Part shown: one piece after another, positions 15,529-24,473 of the stretch
Layout: the number at the start of each line of letters is the position of its first letter
Position numbering within the stretch: position 1 is the first letter of the stretch
From: Frankia nepalensis
GTDB taxonomy: Bacteria > Actinomycetota > Actinomycetes > Frankiales > Frankiaceae
Length of the DNA: 41,972 bases
Direction of reading: 5' to 3'
NCBI RefSeq assembly: GCF_016786325.1
Contig: NZ_JADWYU010000153.1
Location: 1-41,972, forward strand
Translations under genes and position numbers: made by a program
Notes under the pieces: model-generated
Told to the model about the DNA's origin: nothing
The model's input: only the letters and a program-made list of their open reading frames with translations
Database searches by the model: none

Positions 15529-16239
15529 CTAGGGGGAGGCGGCCGCCGTGCCCGCGGCGGGAGCCGGCCTGGCGGGCGAGTGCGGGCCGGTGGACAGACC
15601 GAGGGCGCGGACCCAGATCTTGTTCACCGTGTCGATCAGCGTCTCCTCGTCGTAGTCGACGCCGTCGTAGGACCAGGCCATGACCAGGCGCTCGACCATG
15701 AAGGTCAGCGCGTGCGCGGTGTGCAGGGGGTCCAGGTCGGGATAGGCCAGCCCCGCGGCCTGCCAGGACCTGATGGCGGCGACCACCTTGTCCTGGAAGT
15801 AGCTGGCGATCTGGTCCCACTCGTCGCGCAGCCGCTGGTCGTCGTCGCGCGCCTGGTAGAGCAGGTTGAGCAGCCGCGCGTTGCGGCGGAACGCCTGCAC
15901 GTAGACCCGGTTGACCTCCTCGAGGCGGCGCACCGGGTCGACCTGGCCGCTGACGTGGCCCGGCGCGATCGCGGTGATCTCGGCGACGACCTCCTTCATC
16001 ACGTCGTGGAAGAGGTCGTGCTTGGACCGGTAGTAGTTGTAGAGCGTGCCGGCGGCGAGGTTCGCCTCGGCGGTGATGTCGGACAGCCGCGCGTTGTAGA
16101 AGCCGTCCCGCTCGAACACCACCCGCGCCGCCGCCATCAGCTTCTTCGGCGTCTGTTCCCGGCGTGGATCGTTGCGGGTGCGCCGCGCCGGCGCGCTCGC
16201 GGGCGGGGTCTCCCGCGGCGCCTGCCTAGGTCGGGCCAT
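15529..16239 (-). CDS. TetR-family regulator divergent from the LivK-FadD-FadE operon
   Basis: The product is 236 residues. The DNA-binding domain is at about 30-80 (LMAAARVVFERDGFYNARLS, ANLAAGTLYNYYRSKHDLF), followed by a long helical ligand domain (FMVERLVMAWSYDGVDYDEE) and a short Ala/Pro tail. ATG 16239 has GGAGG six nt upstream. It is divergent from the transporter/acyl-CoA operon that starts at 16492, which makes it the likely repressor, probably released by an acyl-CoA or the imported substrate as in other FadR-like TetR proteins. A dyad at 16379-16392 is a candidate binding site. Confidence 0.92.
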   Translation of the reverse strand: MARPRQAPRETPPASAPARRTRNDPRREQTPKKLMAAARVVFERDGFYNARLSDITAEANLAAGTLYNYYRSKHDLFHDVMKEVVAEITAIAPGHVSGQVDPVRRLEEVNRVYVQAFRRNARLLNLLYQARDDDQRLRDEWDQIASYFQDKVVAAIRSWQAAGLAYPDLDPLHTAHALTFMVERLVMAWSYDGVDYDEETLIDTVNKIWVRALGLSTGPHSPARPAPAAGTAAASP

Positions 16240-16344
16240 TACGCACCTCCACTGCCATGTTCCGAGCCTTTCATGCCGCGGCGGCGTGCCCGGTGGCGCC
16301 TGACCAGCGCCATGGCACGGGGCGACACCTCCCAAAGGGAAAGG

Positions 16345-16392
16345 TTGACGTCATCCTCATTATTAGCTAGCGTCCGGCGTGACGCCAGTCAC
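16345..16392 (+). promoter_or_regulatory. Predicted promoter and operator of the first LivK-type operon
   Basis: TTGACG (16345-16350) and TAGCGT (16368-16373), spaced 17 nt, fit a housekeeping promoter with transcription starting near 16380. The inverted repeat GTGAC-GCCA-GTCAC (16379-16392) covers that start, a typical repressor position. The 5' leader would be about 110 nt. Confidence 0.5.
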
Positions 16393-16491
16393 ACCCGCGG
16401 ATGAGCCGAGACCGGCCTACCCGCGGCTCGCATCCGCCGCCACCAGGCACGGTGCGCGGCCGCGAAACTGCCGCAGAAGGGACCACCGAAC

Positions 16492-17748
16492 ATGCAGCGC
16501 AGAGCTGTCCGATTAGCGACGGGACTGGTCGCCGCGGTCTGCGTGGCCGCGAGCCTCGCCGCCTGCGGCGGTAGCGACGACGGCTCGTCCGACTCCCCCG
16601 GCGCGCCAGGCGCGAGCGTCCCGACGGGGACACCGATCAGGGTCGGCTTCTTCAACCCCTCGACGGGGCCGCTGGCCTCGCCGGGTGTGGGGACCGGGTC
16701 GAAGGCGGCGGTGAAGTACATCAACTCCGACCTGGGCGGCGTCAACGGCCACCCGATCGAGGTGATCGACTGCGCGGTCGACGGCACCCCCGAGACGTCG
16801 ATCTCCTGCGCCAACAAGTTCGTCTCCGAGCGCGTGGTCGCCGCCCTCGACGGCTACAACCTCACCTCGAGCGCCACGCTGCCGATCCTCACCCCGGCCG
16901 GGATCCCGCTCGTCGGCATGATCCCGTTCGACTCGGTCACCGGCTCCGAGGCGACCAACCGCGTCTACTTCGGTGCCCCACAGGCCGCCTACCTGATCGG
17001 CGCCCTGCAGGCCTTCCAGCAGCAGGGCAAGAAGTCGGCGGTCCTGGTGCTGGCCGACACGCCGTCGTCGCACCAGACCATCGACATGGTGCTCAAGCCC
17101 ATCGGCGCCGCGCTGGGCATCGACGTGACCGGCCTGTACTACTCCCCCACCAACCCGAACTTCACCGCGCTCGCCTCGTCCATCGTGTCCTCCGACCCGG
17201 ACGTCGGCGGCCTGATCGCCTCGCCGAACGACGCCACCTGCACCCGGCTGCTGCAGAACATGCGCCAGCTCGGATACCAGGGCACGGTCCTGCTCGCCGC
17301 CTGCACCGGCTTCATCAAGCAGGCACCGGCGCAGGCCGCCAACTCGGCGATCTACTCGTCCACCTGGCTGCCGACCGCGTCCACCCACGCGCCGGCCAAC
17401 AGCCAGGAGGAGCTGAAGATCGCCAGCAAGTACATCGACGCCGAGAACGGCACCGCCGACTACTACGCCTACGGGACGTTCTCGCTGTTCGCCGACTTCG
17501 CCAAGGGCCTCGCGACCGCGCCGGCGGCGGAGCTGACGGGCCAGGGCATCCTCGCCACGCTCAAGGGACTGACGGCGTTCCCGGGCTTCCTCGGCCCGGA
17601 GCTCACCTGCGGCAAGGCCACCTCGCCCAACTGCACCACCCAGATCCTGCTGTTCGAGGTGCAGCCCGACGGCACGACCAAGCCGGTCACCGGCACCTTC
17701 CTCACCGCCCTGCCCGACATTCTCGCCAGGATCCCTGGCGCGAGCTGA
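16492..17748 (+). CDS. Substrate-binding lipoprotein of a branched-chain-amino-acid-type ABC transporter (LivK-like)
   Basis: The product is 418 residues. The signal peptide ends in the lipobox SLAAC with Cys25, followed by a Gly/Ser/Asp linker and a periplasmic-binding type I fold (IRVGFFNPSTGPLASPGVGT, AVKYINSDLGGVNGHPIEVI, YQGTVLLAACTGF). It captures the substrate outside the membrane and delivers it to the permease encoded next. Because a CoA ligase and an acyl-CoA dehydrogenase share the operon, the ligand is more likely a carboxylic acid than an amino acid (inference). AGAAGGGA lies 9 nt before the ATG. It is the first gene of the operon and is separated from the permease gene by a strong hairpin. 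Confidence 0.93.
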   Translation: MQRRAVRLATGLVAAVCVAASLAACGGSDDGSSDSPGAPGASVPTGTPIRVGFFNPSTGPLASPGVGTGSKAAVKYINSDLGGVNGHPIEVIDCAVDGTPETSISCANKFVSERVVAALDGYNLTSSATLPILTPAGIPLVGMIPFDSVTGSEATNRVYFGAPQAAYLIGALQAFQQQGKKSAVLVLADTPSSHQTIDMVLKPIGAALGIDVTGLYYSPTNPNFTALASSIVSSDPDVGGLIASPNDATCTRLLQNMRQLGYQGTVLLAACTGFIKQAPAQAANSAIYSSTWLPTASTHAPANSQEELKIASKYIDAENGTADYYAYGTFSLFADFAKGLATAPAAELTGQGILATLKGLTAFPGFLGPELTCGKATSPNCTTQILLFEVQPDGTTKPVTGTFLTALPDILARIPGAS

Positions 17749-17754
17749 GCGGTC

Positions 17755-17786
17755 GCCCGCGGGCCGCCACCGGGCGGCCCGCGGGC
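17755..17786 (+). terminator. Intra-operon hairpin after the substrate-binding-protein gene
   Basis: A perfect 14-bp stem (17755-17768 with 17773-17786) closes on an ACCG loop, starting 7 nt after the stop codon. It likely gives partial termination or 3'-end protection, so that binding protein is made in excess over the membrane components. Confidence 0.6.
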
Positions 17787-17802
17787 ACGGAAAGGTCCGC
17801 TG

Positions 17803-19833
17803 ATGGGTGAGTTCCTGCAGTTCGTCTTCCTGGGCCTGTCGACCGGCGCGGTCTACGCCGTGCTCGCGTCGTCGCTGGTCGGCGTCTACGCGGCCACCGG
17901 AATCGTCAACTTCGCCCAGGGCTCGATCGCGCTGTGGGCGGTCTGGGCGGTCGCCGCCCTGCGCGCCGACGGGACGCTGGTCCTGCCGGTCGGCAGCGTC
18001 GGGCTCGGGTCGGGGCCGATGGACCGGGTGCCGGCGGTCGCGATCGGGGTGGCCTCGGCCGTGGTCTGGGCGCTGCTGGCGCACCTGCTGGTGTTCCGCC
18101 CGCTGCGCCGCGCGCCGGTGCTGGGTCAGGTCGTCGCGTCCGTCGGCCTCATGATCTTCCTGCAGGCGCTGGTCACGCTGCGGTTCGACACCACCAGCCT
18201 GCAGGCGCTTCCGCTCCTGCCGGCCAAGGTGCTGACCTTCGCCGGCGCGCACGTCAACGTCAGCGACCTCGTCCTCGCCGGGGCGGCCGTCGCGGTCGCC
18301 GCCCTGCTGTGGGCCTACTTCCGGTTCACCCGGCCGGGCATCGCCACCCGGGCCGGGGCCGAGGACGAGCGGGCCGCCCGGCTGATGGGCCTGTCGCCCG
18401 ACCGGCTCGCCGCCGTCGTCTGGGCCATCACCGGCGGTGTCTGCGGCCTGGTCGCCGTGCTGGCGGCGCCGACGATCGGCCTGGACCCCACCTCCTACAC
18501 GTTCTACGTCGTGCCGGCGCTCGCCGCGGCGCTGGTCGGCCGGCTGGCCTCGATCGGCCTGGCCTGCGCCGCCGGCCTGCTGCTCGGGTCGTTCCAGACC
18601 GTCATCCTGTGGCTCGGCACGAAGTCCTGGTGGCCGGGCTGGGCGCAGGCCGGCCTCGGTGACGCGCTGCCGTTCGTCGTCGTCATCGTGGCGCTGTTCC
18701 TGCTCGGCGGGCGGATCCCGTCGCGCGGCGAGGTCACCGAGACCCGGCTGGCCGCGGTGACCATCCCGCGGCTGCGCCCCGCGCCGGTCGCGCTGGTGCT
18801 CGCCGCGGCCACCGCGGCGACCCTGCTCACCTCGGGCGCCTGGCGCTTCGGCGTCGTGACCTCGGCGATCCTGACCCTGCTCGCGATGTCGCTGGTGCTG
18901 CTCACCGGCTACCTGGGCCAGATCTCGCTGGCCACGATGGCCTTCGCCGGCACCGCCGGGTTCGCGCTGTCGAAGCTGACCACCAGCGCGCACGTACCGT
19001 TCCCGTTCTCCATCCTGATCTCGGCGATGGTCGCGACCGCGGTCGGCGTCGTGGTCGGCATCCCCGCGCTGCGCATCCGCGGCGCGCAGCTGGCCGTCGT
19101 CACCCTCGCGGCGGCGATCGCCGTCCAGAGCTTCGTCTTCAGCAACCCGGCGCTCACCCCGTTCGAGGGCAACCTGATCCGGGACCCGTCGCTGTTCGGG
19201 CTGAGCCTGGCCGTCCGCAGCGGCACCGACCTGACCACCGCCCGGTTCGCCCTGACGGTGCTGGTGATCGTCGCGCTGCTGACCCTCGCCGTCGCGCGGC
19301 TCATGGCCGGCGCCACCGGGCGGGGCTTCCTGGCAGTGCGGTCCAACGAGCGGGCGGCCGCCGCGGCCGGCATCAACGTGGCCGCGACCAAGCTGCTCGG
19401 CTTCGGCCTGTCCGCGTTCCTCGCCGGGATCGGCGGCTGCCTGATCGGGTACAGCCGCGGGCAGCTGTCCGACGCCTCGTTCACGGTGCTGGCCGGCCTC
19501 ACGCTGCTGGCCATGGCCTACGTCGGTGGCATCACGAGCGTCAGCGGCGCGATCATCGCCGGGCTGATCGGCCCGCTCGGCGTGCTCTACACGTTCCTCA
19601 CCCAGACCGTCGAGGCCGGCCGGTACTACCAGCTCATCGCCGCCGGCGGCCTGCTGGTGACCGCGGTGCTCAACCCGCTCGGCCTCGCGGGCACGACCGG
19701 GCACCACGCGCGCGCGTGGCTGTCGCGCCGGCGGCGCCCGCCCGAGGCGCCGCCGCCGGGCGCGGCCGCCCCGACCGGCACCGAGCCGGCCGGTACCGTC
19801 CCGACCAGCCCGGAGCCCAGCCATGCCGCCTGA
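17803..19833 (+). CDS. Fused LivH-LivM-type ABC permease
   Basis: The product is 676 residues. Residues 1-300 are a LivH-like permease (FVFLGLSTGAVYAVLASSLV, GIVNFAQGSIALWAVWA, RAGAEDERAARLMGLSPDRL). Residues about 315-640 are a LivM-like permease (LTGYLGQISLATMAFAGTAG, GIPALRIRGAQLAVVTLAAA, AYVGGITSVSGAIIAGLIG). Each half carries the cytoplasmic coupling loop of the family. A single chain therefore supplies both halves of the membrane channel, which are normally two proteins. The C-terminus is a Pro/Thr/Ala-rich cytoplasmic tail. AAAGG lies 7 nt before ATG 17803, and the stop overlaps the next gene by 11 nt. Confidence 0.92.
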   Translation: MGEFLQFVFLGLSTGAVYAVLASSLVGVYAATGIVNFAQGSIALWAVWAVAALRADGTLVLPVGSVGLGSGPMDRVPAVAIGVASAVVWALLAHLLVFRPLRRAPVLGQVVASVGLMIFLQALVTLRFDTTSLQALPLLPAKVLTFAGAHVNVSDLVLAGAAVAVAALLWAYFRFTRPGIATRAGAEDERAARLMGLSPDRLAAVVWAITGGVCGLVAVLAAPTIGLDPTSYTFYVVPALAAALVGRLASIGLACAAGLLLGSFQTVILWLGTKSWWPGWAQAGLGDALPFVVVIVALFLLGGRIPSRGEVTETRLAAVTIPRLRPAPVALVLAAATAATLLTSGAWRFGVVTSAILTLLAMSLVLLTGYLGQISLATMAFAGTAGFALSKLTTSAHVPFPFSILISAMVATAVGVVVGIPALRIRGAQLAVVTLAAAIAVQSFVFSNPALTPFEGNLIRDPSLFGLSLAVRSGTDLTTARFALTVLVIVALLTLAVARLMAGATGRGFLAVRSNERAAAAAGINVAATKLLGFGLSAFLAGIGGCLIGYSRGQLSDASFTVLAGLTLLAMAYVGGITSVSGAIIAGLIGPLGVLYTFLTQTVEAGRYYQLIAAGGLLVTAVLNPLGLAGTTGHHARAWLSRRRRPPEAPPPGAAAPTGTEPAGTVPTSPEPSHAA

Positions 19834-20578
19834 CCCGCTGTTCGCCACCGACGCGCTGACCGTCCGCTACGGCGGCGTCCTGGCCAACGACCGCGTCACG
19901 CTGACCGTGGATCGCGGTGAGATCGTCGGGCTCATCGGCCCGAACGGCGCGGGCAAGACCACGTTGGTCGACGCGGTCAGCGGCTTCGCCCCGGCCACCG
20001 GCGCGGTGACGCTCGCGGGCCGCCGCCTCGACGGCGCCGGGCCGCACCGGCGCCGCGCCGCGGGCCTGGCCCGCACCTGGCAGGCGGGCGAGCTGTTCAC
20101 CGACCTGACCGTGGCGCAGAACCTGGCGGTCGCCATCGAGCGGCCGGGGTGGCGCACCGTGGTCGGCGACGTCTTCGGCCGTCGGCGTCCGGACGCCGAC
20201 GGCATCCAGGCGGCCCTGGAGATGCTCGGCCTCGGCGACGCGGCCGACCGGCGGCCGACGGAGCTGTCGCTCGGCCAGCAGAAGCTCGTCGGGGTGGCCC
20301 GCGCCCTGGTCGGCGGCACGGCCATGCTGCTGCTCGACGAGCCGGCCGCGGGGCTGGACACCCACGAGAGCGGCCAGTTCGGTGCCGAGCTGCGCCGGAT
20401 CGCGGCCACCGGCGTCGGCGTGCTGCTCATCGACCACGACATGACGCTGGTGCTCGACGTCTGCGACCGCGTCTACGTCCTCGACTTCGGCAAGGTGATC
20501 GCGTCGGGCCCACCGGCGGCGATCCGCGACGACCCGGCGGTCATCGCCGCCTATCTCGGAAGCGCGGTCGCGGAATGA
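19823..20578 (+). CDS. ABC transporter ATPase, LivG-type
   Basis: The product is 251 residues with Walker A GPNGAGKT (39-46), signature LSLGQ (149-153), Walker B MLLLDEP (168-174) and the H-loop His205 (LLIDHDM). The segment RTWQAGELFTDLTVAQNL is the LivG-type Q-loop region. It powers substrate import together with the following LivF-type subunit. The ATG lies inside the end of the permease gene (11-nt overlap), indicating translational coupling. Confidence 0.95.
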   Translation: MPPDPLFATDALTVRYGGVLANDRVTLTVDRGEIVGLIGPNGAGKTTLVDAVSGFAPATGAVTLAGRRLDGAGPHRRRAAGLARTWQAGELFTDLTVAQNLAVAIERPGWRTVVGDVFGRRRPDADGIQAALEMLGLGDAADRRPTELSLGQQKLVGVARALVGGTAMLLLDEPAAGLDTHESGQFGAELRRIAATGVGVLLIDHDMTLVLDVCDRVYVLDFGKVIASGPPAAIRDDPAVIAAYLGSAVAE

Positions 20579-21327
20579 CCCCACCACCAGCGGCCCTGGA
20601 GATCTCCGGCCTGAGCGCGGGCTACAACGGCGTGCCGGCGGTCCGTGACCTGTCGATCAGTGTGGCCCAGGGCGAGGTGCTGGCCCTGCTCGGCCCGAAC
20701 GGCGCCGGCAAGACCACCACCCTGCTGGCCGCGGTCGGTCTGCTGCCCGCCCTGCGCGGCAGCGTCGTCGCGCTCGGCACGCCGCTGCGCGGGCGGCGGG
20801 TCGAGCGGACCGCGCGCGCCGGGGTCAGCCTGGTGCCCGCGGGGCGCGGGGTCTTCCACCAGCTCACGGTGGCCGAGAACCTGCGGCTGGCCCGGCGGCG
20901 CGGCGGCGCCGACCTGGACGAGACGCTCGGCCACTTTCCCCCGCTGCGCCCCCTGCTGGGACGCCGCTGCGGGCTGCTCTCCGGTGGCGAGCAGCAGATG
21001 CTGGCGCTGGCCAAGGCGCTGCTGGCCGGGCCGCGCGTCCTGCTCGTCGACGAACTGAGCCTCGGGCTCGCGCCGCTGGCGGTGCGGGGCCTGCTGCCGA
21101 CCATCCGCGCGCTGGCCGACGAGCGGCGCATGGCGGTGGTGCTGGTGGAGCAGCACCTGGACCTCGCGCTGTCGGTCGCCGACCGGGCCGTGGTGCTGCA
21201 CCACGGCCGGGTCGCGCTCGCCGGCCGGGCCGCCGAGCTGCGCGAGCGCCGCGACCTCGTGGAGGCGGCCTACTTCGGGCACACCGACCCCGCTTCACCC
21301 TTCGAGCCCTCAGGGAGCGCACCGTGA
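20575..21327 (+). CDS. ABC transporter ATPase, LivF-type
   Basis: The product is 250 residues with Walker A GPNGAGKT (40-47), LVPAGRGVFHQLTVAENL (LivF-type Q-loop), signature LSGGE (135-139), Walker B VLLVDE (155-160) and an EQH switch (LVEQHLDLAL). The start ATG overlaps the previous stop codon (ATGA). It forms the second ATPase subunit of the importer. Confidence 0.95.
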   Translation: MTPPPAALEISGLSAGYNGVPAVRDLSISVAQGEVLALLGPNGAGKTTTLLAAVGLLPALRGSVVALGTPLRGRRVERTARAGVSLVPAGRGVFHQLTVAENLRLARRRGGADLDETLGHFPPLRPLLGRRCGLLSGGEQQMLALAKALLAGPRVLLVDELSLGLAPLAVRGLLPTIRALADERRMAVVLVEQHLDLALSVADRAVVLHHGRVALAGRAAELRERRDLVEAAYFGHTDPASPFEPSGSAP

Positions 21328-23174
21328 CGCTGTCCGCCGATCCGACGGCCACCGAGGTCGCCGAGGTCGTCCGCGATCTGACCCTTCCGCTGCTGCTGCG
21401 CCGCAACGCCGAGGAGTTCGGCGCGTTACCGGCGCTGACCGCCGGCGACGTGACCCTGACCTGGGCACAGCTGCGCGCCGACGCGCTCGCCGCGGCGCGC
21501 GGCCTGCGCGCGCTCGGCCTGCGCCGCGGCGACCGAATGATGATCATGATGTCTCCCCGGGTGGAGCACTGGGTCGTCGACCTCGGCGCGGCGCATCTCG
21601 CGGCGATCGGCTGCACGGCCTACCAGACGCTGTCCGCCGAGCAGATCGGTTACGTGGCCCACCACAGCGGCGCCACCGTCGTCGTCCTCGAAGGCGCCGA
21701 CGAGGTGCGCCGCTGGGCGCCGGCGCTCGACGCGCTGCCCGCCCTGCGCGCGGTCGTGGTGGTGGACCCGGCCGCTGTCCCGGCCGGGGACGGCCGCTTC
21801 ACGTCCTGGGCCGACCTGCTCGACACCGGCCGGCGGCTGCACGCGGCCGACCCGGCCGTCATCGAGGACACCTGGCCGACGATCACCCCGGACGACCCGC
21901 TGTGCATGCTCTACACGTCGGGCACGACCGGAGACCCCAAGGGGGTCGTGCTCAGCCACCGCAACGCCTTCTACGAGGCGGCAGCGGTCGACCTCGCGGC
22001 GCCGACCCCCATGCACGCCGCCTCGATCGCCTACCTGCCGCTGGCGCACATCGGCGAGCGCGAGCTCGGCATCTACCGCGCCGCCTACAAGGCGCTGCAC
22101 GTGACGGTCTGCGCCGACCCGGCGCAGGTGGTCCCCGCCCTGGCACGCACCCGGCCGCCCGCGTTCTTCGGCGTGCCGCGCGTCTGGGAGAAGCTGGCCG
22201 CCGGCCTGCGGATGCAGGTCGGCGCGCTGGCCGAGCCCCAGCGGTCCGCGATCCTGCGGGCGCACGCCGTGGCGGCCGAGGCGTTCCGCGTCGAGGGCTC
22301 CGGCGGGACGCTCGGCGCCGAGCGGGCGGCGGCGCTCGCCGAGGCCGAACAGGCGGTCCTGCGGCCGCTGCGCACCCGCCTGGGCCTGGAGGAGCTGCGG
22401 TGGGCCAGCAGCGGGTCGGCGCCGATCCCGGTCGAGGTGCTGGAGTACCTGGCCGGGTTCGGCATCCGCGTGCTCGAGGTCTGGGGCATGAGCGAGACGA
22501 CCGGCTGCGCCACGGTGAACCGGCCGGACGCCTTCCGCGTCGGCGCGGTGGGCCGGGCCATCCCCGGCGTCGACGTCCGGCTCGCCGACGACGGCGAGAT
22601 CCTCGTCCGCGGCCCGATCGTCTTCCTCGGCTACCTGGACGCCGACGGCCGGATCGCGCCGGCGGTGGACGAGGACGGCTGGCTCGCGACCGGCGACATC
22701 GGCACCTTCGACGCCGACGGGTTCCTCACCATCACCGACCGCAAGAAGGAACTGCTGATCACCTCGAGCGGCAAGAACATCGCGCCCAGCAAGATCGAGG
22801 GCCTGCTGCGCGCGCATCCGCTGGTCGGCCAGGCGGTCGCCGTCGGTGACCGCCGCCCCTACGTCACCGCTCTGATCACGCTCGACGAGGAGGCGGCGCC
22901 GCTGTGGGCGAAGGCCCAGGGGCTCGCCGCCGTGACGGCCGGGGAGCTGGCCGCCGAGCCGGCCGTCCGCGACGAGCTCGACCGGCTCGTCCAGACCGTC
23001 AACGAGCGGCTGGCCCGCGCCGAGCAGATCAAGCGGTACGAGCTGCTGCCCCAGACCTGGTCGCCGGAGTCCGGCGAGCTCACCCCCACCCTGAAACTGC
23101 GCAGGCGGGTCATCCTGGACCGCTACGCCGACGAGATCGCCGGGCTGTACACCCCGGCCGGAGTCGCCCCGTGA
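21324..23174 (+). CDS. AMP-dependent acyl-CoA synthetase (FadD-type)
   Basis: This 616-residue member of the ANL superfamily has the P-loop TSGTTGDPKG at 198-207, SIAYLPLAHIGERELG, the WGMSETTG adenine motif, the GWLATGDIG motif with ITDRKKELLITSSGKNIAPS and a C-terminal lid. It resembles long-chain/very-long-chain FadD proteins. It activates a carboxylic acid to an acyl-AMP and then to the CoA thioester, trapping the imported substrate in the cytoplasm. The GTG start overlaps the LivF stop (GTGA), and its own stop overlaps the next start in the same way. The chain type of the substrate is unknown. Confidence 0.94.
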   Translation: MTLSADPTATEVAEVVRDLTLPLLLRRNAEEFGALPALTAGDVTLTWAQLRADALAAARGLRALGLRRGDRMMIMMSPRVEHWVVDLGAAHLAAIGCTAYQTLSAEQIGYVAHHSGATVVVLEGADEVRRWAPALDALPALRAVVVVDPAAVPAGDGRFTSWADLLDTGRRLHAADPAVIEDTWPTITPDDPLCMLYTSGTTGDPKGVVLSHRNAFYEAAAVDLAAPTPMHAASIAYLPLAHIGERELGIYRAAYKALHVTVCADPAQVVPALARTRPPAFFGVPRVWEKLAAGLRMQVGALAEPQRSAILRAHAVAAEAFRVEGSGGTLGAERAAALAEAEQAVLRPLRTRLGLEELRWASSGSAPIPVEVLEYLAGFGIRVLEVWGMSETTGCATVNRPDAFRVGAVGRAIPGVDVRLADDGEILVRGPIVFLGYLDADGRIAPAVDEDGWLATGDIGTFDADGFLTITDRKKELLITSSGKNIAPSKIEGLLRAHPLVGQAVAVGDRRPYVTALITLDEEAAPLWAKAQGLAAVTAGELAAEPAVRDELDRLVQTVNERLARAEQIKRYELLPQTWSPESGELTPTLKLRRRVILDRYADEIAGLYTPAGVAP

Positions 23175-24304
23175 AGACCGCCGAACAGCACGCGTTCGCC
23201 GAGGCCGTCGACGACTTCTGCCGCGCCCACGCCGGCACGCGCGAGCAGCGCGACGCGCTGAGCGAGCACGGCCAGCACCCGCACAACCCCGGGCTCTACG
23301 CCGCCTGCGCCCGGCTCGGCTGGCTCGGCGCGGGCCTGCCGGAGGCCTACGGAGGCGCCGGCGGCGGCATGACGGAGACCGCGATCTTCGCCGAGCGGAT
23401 CGCCTACGGCCTCGCCCCGCTGGGCGGGTTCGTCACCTCCATGGTCGCGGTCGGGCCCTACCTGCGGTTCGGCACCGAGCAGCAGCGCAAGTCCGTGGTC
23501 ACCGGCGCCGCGAACGGCGCCGTCGAGGCGATCTCGATCTCCGAGCCCGGCGCCGGGTCGGACGCCGCCGCCATCCGCTGCCGCGCCGAGGCCGTCGACG
23601 GCGGGTATGTGATCAACGGCCAGAAGACCTGGTGTTCCAACGCGCACCTCGCCGACCACATCCTGCTCGTGGCCCGCACGTCCACCCACGGCGACCGGCA
23701 CGCCGGGCTGACGATGTTCTGCGTCCCGGCCGGGGTCGCCGGCCTGACCGTCCGGGGCATCCCCACCATGGGCGGGCGGGAGGTCAACGACCTCTTCCTC
23801 ACCAACTGCTTCCTGCCGGCCGACGCGGTCGTCGGCGCCGTGGACCGCGCCTGGCCGCAGCTGATGGCCGGGCTCAACAGCGAACGGCTGATCCTCGCGG
23901 CCACCATGCTCGGCCGCGCCAGGCGGGCCTTCGACGACACGGTCGCCTACGTGCGCGAGCGGACGCAGTTCGGCCAGCCGATCGGCTCGTTCCAGGCCCT
24001 GCGGCACCGCCTCGCCGACCTCGCCACCGAACTCGCCTGCGCCGACCTGCTGGTCTACGACGTCGCGGCCAGGGTCGACGCGGACCCGGAGACGCAGCTG
24101 CCCCGCGAGGCGTCGATGGCCAAGCTCAAGGCCACCGAGACCGCCAAGAAGGTCGCGATCGAGGGCATGCAGATGATGGGCGGCTACGGCTACACCACCG
24201 AGTTCGACATGGAGTCCCACCTGCGGGCCACCATCGTGTCGACCGTCTACGGCGGCACCAGCGAGATCCAGCGCGACATCATCGGCCGCTCCTACGGCCT
24301 GTAG
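23171..24304 (+). CDS. Acyl-CoA dehydrogenase (FadE-type)
   Basis: The product is 377 residues. The alpha-helical N-domain is followed by the FAD/substrate motifs ISISEPGAGSDAAAIRCRAE and YVINGQKTWCSNAHLAD and the C-terminal helical domain (RTQFGQPIGSFQALRHRLAD, MQMMGGYGYTTEFDMESHLR, VYGGTSEIQRDIIGRSYG). The position of the MCAD catalytic Glu (YEGT) is Gly here (YGGT), so the base must be elsewhere, as in many other family members. It would introduce the first double bond into the CoA ester made by the preceding ligase. It is last in the operon, with a GTGA overlap at the start and a terminator hairpin covering the stop. Confidence 0.94.
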   Translation: MKTAEQHAFAEAVDDFCRAHAGTREQRDALSEHGQHPHNPGLYAACARLGWLGAGLPEAYGGAGGGMTETAIFAERIAYGLAPLGGFVTSMVAVGPYLRFGTEQQRKSVVTGAANGAVEAISISEPGAGSDAAAIRCRAEAVDGGYVINGQKTWCSNAHLADHILLVARTSTHGDRHAGLTMFCVPAGVAGLTVRGIPTMGGREVNDLFLTNCFLPADAVVGAVDRAWPQLMAGLNSERLILAATMLGRARRAFDDTVAYVRERTQFGQPIGSFQALRHRLADLATELACADLLVYDVAARVDADPETQLPREASMAKLKATETAKKVAIEGMQMMGGYGYTTEFDMESHLRATIVSTVYGGTSEIQRDIIGRSYGL

Positions 24305-24322
24305 CCGCCGCGAGGCGGCTAC
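24301..24322 (+). terminator. Terminator hairpin over the stop codon of the last operon gene
   Basis: GTAGCCGCC-GCGA-GGCGGCTAC is a 9-bp perfect stem that contains the TAG stop of the acyl-CoA dehydrogenase. It marks the operon end. Confidence 0.65.
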
Positions 24323-24473
24323 AGGCCGCCGATGGGCTCACCACGAGTGTCGGTACCCGGAGTCCGGTCGCCGGGAAGGAGCGGGACGCGAGGGCGGCCT
24401 GTTCCCGCACAGCTCAGCCGCGACGTGACCGACCTGCGCAGGGCGGGCGTCCGGCGATGCGAAGATCGGGCCT

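Noticed and set aside
15224-15820. Minus-strand frame spanning the sigma/TetR gap
   Set aside because: It overlaps the TetR 3' end in another phase and has no domain; the gap contains a terminator hairpin instead.
16513-19848. Very long minus-strand open frame (over 1,100 codons) opposite the LivK and permease genes
   Set aside because: The translation is Arg/Gly/Ala/Gln/His-rich with no domain, and the opposite strand has clear motifs. It is a product of GC-saturated third positions.
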